Source of the DNA: Puniceicoccaceae bacterium
Lineage (GTDB): Bacteria; Verrucomicrobiota; Verrucomicrobiia; Opitutales; JAFGAQ01
Direction of reading: 5' to 3'
Length of the DNA stretch: 60,444 nucleotides
Assembly (NCBI GenBank): GCA_028285755.1
Contig: JANQOQ010000009.1
Span: 1-60,444, forward strand
Shown here: positions 54,850 to 60,444 of the stretch, one piece after another
How the letters are laid out: each line of letters begins with the position of its first letter
Position numbering within the stretch: position 1 is the first letter of the stretch
The notes under the pieces: generated by a model
Databases searched by the model: none
Told to the model about the DNA's origin: nothing
The model's input: only the letters and a program-made list of their open reading frames with translations
Made by a program: the position numbers and the translations under genes

Positions 54850-55953
54850 TGCCGGCGACCCGAATAGCAAAGAACCCTACTAAACTGAGACCCGAGCGCT
54901 TTATATCTCATGAAGCTTATTCGAATTACTTACCACTCAACCTCGTTGCAAAGCGCGCAGAACTATTGAGTGATCCGAATCAGCGTAGATTACTCTATTT
55001 CCTTCAAAACCAATCGTTGCAAACCGGAGGACTCTCAGTACTAAGCTCTGAATTAGCTGAGCAGTTTAATATGGATGCAACTCAGCTTCAATGTGAGTTG
55101 GAGCGTTTGTGTTTAGATCCGGATTTTGGGTTTAAGAACATTACCGGTAGTCGAGATCTCGTAGTTGTTATAGAAAAGTACAGACAAAAACTAAACAAAA
55201 CGGTGTCGCATGATTTGGCAGAAACCAGTATTAAACGACAGATCTTTGATTGTTTGGATTATGCTCTCGATGAAAAAGCCTTTGTTATTATTGAAGGTGA
55301 TAGTCGCATGGGTAAGACAGTTTCGGCTCAAAACTGGTGTGAACAGCATCAGGGTGAAGCTATTTATATAAAATTGGAACCCTGTGCGGATGAAAAATCC
55401 TTCTTCAGAACCATTGCACGCGCTATTGGAACTTCGTATAGCGCAGGACGTAAAAGCATTGAAATCAGACACCGCATTGAAGATGCACTTCATCTGACAA
55501 AGCAGCTACTTGTAATTGATGAAGCTCACTATATTCATAATTTGGCCAGACGACCGTCTTCAGAACCTCGAAAACTCGAATGGTTACGTTCCAGCCTTAT
55601 AGATAAAGGCGTTCCAATCGCCTTAATAAGCACACCTCAATGGGATCAACGCATCGCCTCAGCAGAGTCAGTCGATTGGATGGAATTCAAGGCAGATTAA
55701 GGGCCGTATCGGTCTCAAGAAAATGCTGCCTGCTAAACTCAATGAGAAAGACATAAAGGCAATCGTTAAACATCTTTACAAAGGTAATGACGAATGCGTC
55801 ATCAAACTCCTAACCGGCACTGGCTTTTACTACGATGAACATATTGCGGCTGTTGAACGCCTAGTCAAAAGAGCGAAATACTTCGCCAAGTTGGAGAAAA
55901 CCCAAGAGCCTATATTCGAGCACTTCCAAGAAGCATTTATGGGAATCAAATAA
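54849..55953 (+). pseudogene. Frameshifted TniB/TnsC/MuB-like AAA ATPase
   Basis: The first part (54849-55700) encodes 283 residues. An N-terminal helical region with an HTH-like segment (SVLSSELAEQFNMDATQLQC) precedes an AAA domain with Walker A GDSRMGKT and Walker B LLVIDEAHYI. It ends abruptly at VDWMEFKAD. In the next frame the protein continues as QIKGRIGLKKMLPAKLNEKD, which runs to 55953 as an open frame and supplies the missing C-terminus. One extra base near 55691-55692 (AAGG) accounts for the break. This ATPase normally directs the transposase to its target. No TniQ gene follows. Confidence 0.82.
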
Positions 55954-55988
55954 ATACGATTAGGTTTTGTTATAATAAGTATATTTTT

Positions 55989-56591
55989 CTATTCCATTAA
56001 GTTCCATTCTGGTATTTTAGAGCAAATAAGTAAGTTTAAAGACAATATAATATAGAGCGATATGAATATCAGCAGCGAATATAGCAAATTTAGATCAAAT
56101 ACCCTTTGAAAGGAGTTTTCTTTTGGTATGTCTGTAAGTATTAATATTGGATCACCTGCAATTGATTCAAATTCTAATATCCTGCTATTTTGCTTTTTTA
56201 TTACCAAGTGCTGAATGGATAATAGTTCGTTCATGTCAACAGACTGCCATAGTCCCTTTTTGTATCTTACCTGAATTGATTCCAAATATCCTTCACCAAT
56301 ATGAGTAGATGGATCAATTCTTATACTTTTTATTTCTTTTTCACTTATGAAAGCTCTGATAACTGTTTCTTTATTTTCTAAAATCTCATAGCGACTCGAG
56401 CTCTCTTCATTGTAACTATTACCCGAATCATAAAAAATCTGGACTATTGTTGGCGTCTCAAATGAGGCCCTGAATTCTATATGCATTCCGTTAAGCGATA
56501 AATCAGGGAGAAATCTATAGCCATACAAAGTCGCACAGAGGCAAATTAACCCAATTGTCAGATATTTTAATGATTTTAATAACACTTTCAT
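55989..56591 (-). CDS. Unrecognised membrane-anchored protein
   Basis: The 200 residues have a membrane helix at each end (residues about 8-26 and 170-190) with a beta-rich extracytoplasmic middle (THIGEGYLESIQVRYKKGLW, LVIKKQNSRILEFESIAGDP). I know no family for it. It overlaps the upstream membrane-protein gene by four bases (ATGA), so the two are translated together and probably work together. The gene is AT-rich compared with the core region. Confidence 0.75.
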   Translation of the reverse strand: MKVLLKSLKYLTIGLICLCATLYGYRFLPDLSLNGMHIEFRASFETPTIVQIFYDSGNSYNEESSSRYEILENKETVIRAFISEKEIKSIRIDPSTHIGEGYLESIQVRYKKGLWQSVDMNELLSIQHLVIKKQNSRILEFESIAGDPILILTDIPKENSFQRVFDLNLLYSLLIFISLYIILSLNLLICSKIPEWNLME

Positions 56592-58639
56592 CGGGATAAA
56601 TTATTATTCGAATCATATTTACGTTTATTGAGCCAAATATATTTAGAATAATTTATTAACACTATCAGGCTAATAATGAGCGCAATTTCCCAAAATATGA
56701 GTGCAAATCTTCCGCTGGGCTTTAGTACAAATAGAGTTAAGTGGGATAAGATAGTCGCTAGAGCAATTATTTTGATGCCAAGGTCAATTTTCCTGATAAA
56801 TAAGGTTAATAGAGTAATGCTTATAATTGAAATTTTTAGTACAAGATTTGGCAGGTATAGAGATTCCCAGAATTCCCTTTGAAACGGTGAAATTGGGATA
56901 CTAGTAATCCACTCCTTGAGATGACTACTTATTAGTGAAATCGAAGGATTATCGAGATCCAACTTTAATATAGAGACTGCTGCCTCAATATAAATAGAGG
57001 GAGAAACCAGAGTATTAACACCTACAGATCTGGTTAGCAGAACAAATTCATTGCCGTAGATGTAGTTATGTAAAGGCATCATTGACATAGGAATAGCGAA
57101 TGCAGAAATAACGATGAGTATACCTGGTTTACTACTTGATTGCCACAATTTGAAGATAGTATACAGTAGCAATAATCCGGCAATTATAAGATAGTTTGGT
57201 CTGAAAAATACTACAATTCCCAGTAAAAAAAATCCAAGCGTTAGTAAATTGAGATAGTTGCTTTCCTTATCTATATTTTTGTATGCATCAAATAGCATAC
57301 CTAATGCCAGCATTAGGTATGTAAATGCCATTGGTTCTGCTAATCCCCATGCCGCATACTCCATATATCGAGCGTAGCTTAAATACCAGGGGTTCATTAA
57401 GAAAATCAGGGTAATAATCAGAGCATAACTTGGTATAATGAATTGACGTAAAAAGTAGAAGAAAGCTAAGGGCATCATAACCATAGTTAGTACAACTAAA
57501 TAGTTGGTGTCTCCAAAAAATATATCTTCTATCGATCTATAGAATCTATAAAATGGTACATAAAAGAATATTTTTTCCCCACCTTGCAGTGCCTCATAAA
57601 TATTGCCATTTGCCAGATCCTTAGTTATTTGATATCCAAGTCCTTCATGAAATAGACCATCACTACCTCCCCACAATGGTGGATGTTCATAGGTGAATAT
57701 TTCATACTTATGAGAAAACAAAACAAAAGCGATAGCTGCTAATTGAAAATAAATTATAAAGCGTTTAACAGAAATTTGGTAGCAAAGAATATAGGCAATT
57801 AAGATGCCTGTTATAGAAACTATCAGGTGAAGATAATCTAGGAATACAAGCGATTGACTTTTGATTAAAAATACGGGCTTCCATTCACTTGCATCGAATT
57901 TGGCAACCCATAGTCTCTTACCAACATCCTCCTGGTCAATGATGTATGAGTTTCTACCTTGACCATTCCACTCTTCAATACTGCCATCTTCCAATTCCCA
58001 AACGAACGGGCCATAATAAATTAATTCACTGCCGATCAATGCATTGTTAATTTCCCACATAAGGAAATAGGGCATCCGATCTCTAGGGATTTCGGAAATA
58101 TGATCATAAAAAGCATATCTTCTATCATTTACAAAACCAAATTTTTGACCCCCCAAATACGAAAATTCAATCTTTCTCGTTTGTCTTGAATATTTAGCAT
58201 CTTGCCAAAACGAATCACTGGAAAAAGCGTAAGTTTCTATTGGAATTCCATAGGGTTTCCATGAACCTGTTTTACCAAAGCTAGCATCTTCGACAGGGGG
58301 GAAAAGCTCATGAAATGCATTGCGATATTTTTCGTAAATGGGTTGAGGTAGTTCGTCCTTAAATGGATCCCTGTCTTCCCAGATTAAAAATGTGTTATGG
58401 CCTTCCTCAATCGTATAGAATGGAAGAATCATTCTCAGTAAGATGGTAAGCAACAATACCCCAGTTCCTAATGCGAGGCATTTCAAACTGCTTTTTAGCT
58501 GCGAAGCGGTTATAAGAATAATTAAAGTAGCCAAGATTAGCCACTTTTGGAAAATTACGATCGGTAGTCCAATTACTAGTATAGCTAAAAATAGAAATAA
58601 CCCAGTGAATAAAAATGTTTTCCAATTCCAATTTACCAT
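56588..58639 (-). CDS. Multi-span membrane protein, possible GT-C glycosyltransferase
   Basis: The protein has 683 residues. Three or four N-terminal helices precede a soluble extracytoplasmic domain of about 180 residues (around 85-265). Eight to ten more helices follow, with short loops such as LFHEGLGYQITKDLANGNIY that recall GT39/ArnT-like enzymes. Known catalytic motifs are not clear, so the glycosyltransferase idea rests on layout and on the divergent GT2 gene 75 bases away. The DNA is markedly AT-rich. Confidence 0.7.
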   Translation of the reverse strand: MVNWNWKTFLFTGLFLFLAILVIGLPIVIFQKWLILATLIILITASQLKSSLKCLALGTGVLLLTILLRMILPFYTIEEGHNTFLIWEDRDPFKDELPQPIYEKYRNAFHELFPPVEDASFGKTGSWKPYGIPIETYAFSSDSFWQDAKYSRQTRKIEFSYLGGQKFGFVNDRRYAFYDHISEIPRDRMPYFLMWEINNALIGSELIYYGPFVWELEDGSIEEWNGQGRNSYIIDQEDVGKRLWVAKFDASEWKPVFLIKSQSLVFLDYLHLIVSITGILIAYILCYQISVKRFIIYFQLAAIAFVLFSHKYEIFTYEHPPLWGGSDGLFHEGLGYQITKDLANGNIYEALQGGEKIFFYVPFYRFYRSIEDIFFGDTNYLVVLTMVMMPLAFFYFLRQFIIPSYALIITLIFLMNPWYLSYARYMEYAAWGLAEPMAFTYLMLALGMLFDAYKNIDKESNYLNLLTLGFFLLGIVVFFRPNYLIIAGLLLLYTIFKLWQSSSKPGILIVISAFAIPMSMMPLHNYIYGNEFVLLTRSVGVNTLVSPSIYIEAAVSILKLDLDNPSISLISSHLKEWITSIPISPFQREFWESLYLPNLVLKISIISITLLTLFIRKIDLGIKIIALATILSHLTLFVLKPSGRFALIFWEIALIISLIVLINYSKYIWLNKRKYDSNNNLSR

Positions 58640-58714
58640 TTGAGGAGATCTGAGGAATGATTTTTGCTTGCTTGATTAATGTTGTTTAAAACTTAAGCAT
58701 GCAATTTTTGAATA

Positions 58715-59437
58715 ATGCAAGACTACTCTATTAGATTATGCGTAACTACTCCAATCGCAAATGAGGAAGAGACTATTGAGCGCTTCATGTCAGAGGTTTG
58801 TGCGCACTTATCAGAGGATGATCGGTTCATCATGGTAATTGATGACGTGAGCACTGATAGAACGCGTGCGATGGTTAATAATTATATTAAAAATAAGAAT
58901 GAAACGCGTATTAGTTTAATTGAGGCTCCAGAAAACCGTAATGTAGTAGATGCATATGTTCGTGGTTATAGGGAGGCATTATTATTGAATGCCCGGTGGG
59001 TGCTTGAAATGGATGCCGGCTTTAGCCACGAACCTTCACAGATTCCTAATTTTATCCAAAAAATGCAAGAGGGTTACGAGTATGTGGGAGGGAGTCGGTT
59101 TATACGCAATGGAAGCTATAAAGGTAGTACATATCGTCGCCTTCTGAGTGGAGGTGGGAGTTGGATAGCACGTTTGTTACTTGGCACAAAGATGACGGAT
59201 ATGACAAGCGGTTATCAATGCTTCACCCAGGAGGCCATTCAGTATGTGCTTGATCGTGGGATACAAAGTAAAGGCGCTTTTTTTCAAACTGAAATGAAAT
59301 ACTGGGTATCTAAGTTCAGGTGGTTCGAAATCCCAATCAACTATGGTAATACTGCAGCTACAGTACCAACTAGATACTTAAGTGATGCAACTAAGGGGTT
59401 TGTACGATTACTTAAATTGCACTATTTCAAGGGCTGA
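58715..59437 (+). CDS. GT2 family glycosyltransferase (dolichol-phosphate mannosyltransferase-like)
   Basis: This 240-residue GT-A fold enzyme transfers a sugar from a nucleotide donor. It shows PIANEEETIERF, the nucleotide-binding VIDDVSTDRTRAMV, the DxD-like EMDAGFSHEPSQIP, and DMTSGYQCFTQEAI, as in DPM1/polyprenyl-phosphate sugar synthases. No C-terminal membrane helices are present. It probably makes a lipid-linked sugar used by the neighbouring membrane protein; the donor is unknown. Confidence 0.9.
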   Translation: MQDYSIRLCVTTPIANEEETIERFMSEVCAHLSEDDRFIMVIDDVSTDRTRAMVNNYIKNKNETRISLIEAPENRNVVDAYVRGYREALLLNARWVLEMDAGFSHEPSQIPNFIQKMQEGYEYVGGSRFIRNGSYKGSTYRRLLSGGGSWIARLLLGTKMTDMTSGYQCFTQEAIQYVLDRGIQSKGAFFQTEMKYWVSKFRWFEIPINYGNTAATVPTRYLSDATKGFVRLLKLHYFKG

Positions 59438-59702
59438 GCCTTTTCTATGTTTTGCAGAATTATTGTGAGAGTACTGAATTGCAAAATTTTGAATAGTTAA
59501 ATTGTTAACTTTGATCTGTGAACAAGTTTTTATTGTGTTGATATTAATGGTATTAGGTTATTCTTAAGGGTATAATGAAATAAATATCATTGACGCTGTA
59601 ATATATTATTATAAGAATTTTTAATCGTTAGCTAGCTGTATTGTAACGATAAGGCCAGTTAATACCTCTCCTCTTAAACTCAATTCTCAATACAGGTCAT
59701 TT
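59438..59702. promoter_or_regulatory. AT-rich gap with an inverted repeat upstream of the LamG gene
   Basis: The gap has no gene. ATCGTTA (59624-59630) and TAACGAT (59644-59650) form a perfect inverted pair with a 13-base spacer, about 50 bases before the next ATG, and may be an operator. TTGACG and TATAAG nearby are too close together for a good promoter. The end of the GT2 gene carries only a weak hairpin. Confidence 0.4.
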
Positions 59703-60444
59703 ATGAAAATCTCTTTGCCTTCGAAGGGTTTACTAGGCATTTTAGTATGCTTATCATTAACTTTATTTCATGAAAACCTTAATCTAGTACATGCGGACAT
59801 TACAACGGGTTTGCGATTTCATGCTGACTTTGAAAGCCCAAATCCATTGCATGATAAATCGACCTACAGCCACAATGGAACTGCACACAATGGTGCATCG
59901 CTGGTTAGCGGAGGTGGGGTAGGTAACTCAGATTGTTACACCTTTGATGGGATTAATGATTATGTGAGTTTCATTAATACGCATTTTAGTGGAGGGAATG
60001 ATCATAAATCTTTGTCGGGTTGGTTTAAGATGGATCAGTTGCCCCCAACTTATAGTGTGGCGTTTTGGGGGTACGGATCCGGAAATGATAACCAATTTCA
60101 GGATTTTAGGTTGGGTATAATTCCAAATGGTGCTGTGGGAGTTATGTATAACGGAGGGGGGCTATATTCGAGTCCAAATAGCTTTCAGTTAGGAACCTGG
60201 AACCATGTGGTTGCTACCTTTGCCGGAGGCACGAATGGAGTCGTCAAACTATACTTAAACGGTGTAGAAGTAGCGCAGGAAAATCGAACATTAAATCCAT
60301 TTATCTGGAACGTAACAGCAGGAAGATATTTCGATAATCCGAACCATTATTTTAAGGGAGAAGTCGATGAGTTGCGGCATTATGCCAGAGAGCTTTCCGC
60401 AAGTGATGTTTTAGAACTCTACAATTTGCATACCCCTCAGGAAA
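59703..60444 (+). CDS. Secreted LamG-domain protein, cut by window end
   Basis: ATG 59703 opens a frame that runs to the window end without a stop (247 residues seen). The signal peptide is MKISLPSKGLLGILVCLSLT and onward to VHA. The next 200 residues are a laminin-G/concanavalin-like domain: LRFHADFESPNPLHDKS, DGINDYVSF, SLSGWFKM, GTWNHVVATFAGG, VKLYLNGVEVA, GEVDELRHYARELS. Such domains bind glycans or surfaces; the rest of the protein and its function are outside the window. Confidence 0.88.
   Translation, partial: MKISLPSKGLLGILVCLSLTLFHENLNLVHADITTGLRFHADFESPNPLHDKSTYSHNGTAHNGASLVSGGGVGNSDCYTFDGINDYVSFINTHFSGGNDHKSLSGWFKMDQLPPTYSVAFWGYGSGNDNQFQDFRLGIIPNGAVGVMYNGGGLYSSPNSFQLGTWNHVVATFAGGTNGVVKLYLNGVEVAQENRTLNPFIWNVTAGRYFDNPNHYFKGEVDELRHYARELSASDVLELYNLHTPQE

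Noticed and set aside
54032-55990. CRISPR-associated (type V-K or I-F) transposon
   Set aside because: No cas gene, TniQ or repeat-spacer array is present; only transposase and ATPase remnants are seen.
53940-55990. Integrase-type genomic island with a duplicated tRNA-Ser 3' end
   Set aside because: No second copy of the tRNA tail and no integrase gene were found in the window.

Overview
The window looks like a chromosome segment of a marine-type Verrucomicrobiota bacterium, probably class Opitutae. This rests on gene content: DUF5069 and DUF5946 proteins, several S1 sulfatases, a TonB-dependent receptor whose mature end carries a verrucomicrobial 'LDAFVV'-like box, DUF1961/DUF1080 secreted proteins, an HPr kinase linked to LPS-export genes, and few Shine-Dalgarno sequences. 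The taxon is an inference; no rRNA or marker gene is present to settle it.

1-9.9 kb is mostly housekeeping. It holds a cut-off secreted protein, a DUF5069 gene, dnaK, a helix-hairpin-helix (Cdd1-like) gene, an AbrB/Doc toxin-antitoxin pair, a DUF1961-like secreted protein, a DUF5946 gene, a LON-domain protein, transketolase, tRNA-Phe(GAA) and a PPK2-type polyphosphate kinase. The last 17 codons of the Cdd1-like gene recur as a remnant 1.5 kb downstream, so the toxin-antitoxin and DUF1961-like genes sit between two copies of the same gene tail.

10-28 kb is a polysaccharide-utilisation region: a GlmS-like SIS protein, three sulfatases, a LacI-type regulator overlapping a sodium:solute symporter, a GH28 enzyme, a TonB-dependent receptor, and an operon of an FG-GAP-like secreted protein, a PhoD-like hydrolase, DUF1961 and a sulfatase, followed by an intradiol dioxygenase. 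A palindromic motif, TCTAACTGTTAGA or a close variant, occurs in three intergenic regions of this block: sulfatase/lacI, GH28/receptor (two mirrored copies), and ahead of the second operon. I read it as the operator of the local LacI protein, so the block would be one regulon for a sulfated glycan.

28-45.6 kb holds large secreted and membrane proteins: a 2007-residue DUF3857-transglutaminase-TPR protein, a YliI-like sugar dehydrogenase, a flavin amine oxidase, a DUF1080 protein, a GH9 glycosidase, a multi-span GT-C-like membrane protein, and a 1017-residue DUF4214/beta-helix/ricin-like/VCBS protein.

45.7-54 kb is conserved core. A tightly packed seven-gene minus-strand operon runs FAD oxidoreductase - deoxyribosyltransferase-like - upp - lptC - lptA - lptB - hprK. 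It is divergent from a class I aminotransferase, followed by a LOG-family/MidA-type methyltransferase pair and tRNA-Ser(GCU).

54-60.4 kb is accessory. Directly after tRNA-Ser lie remnants of a Mu/Tn7/Tn5053-type transposon: the transposase C-terminus only and a frameshifted AAA ATPase, preceded by repeated TGTC motifs. AT-rich glycan-type genes follow (two membrane proteins and a GT2 glycosyltransferase), then a LamG-domain protein cut by the window end.
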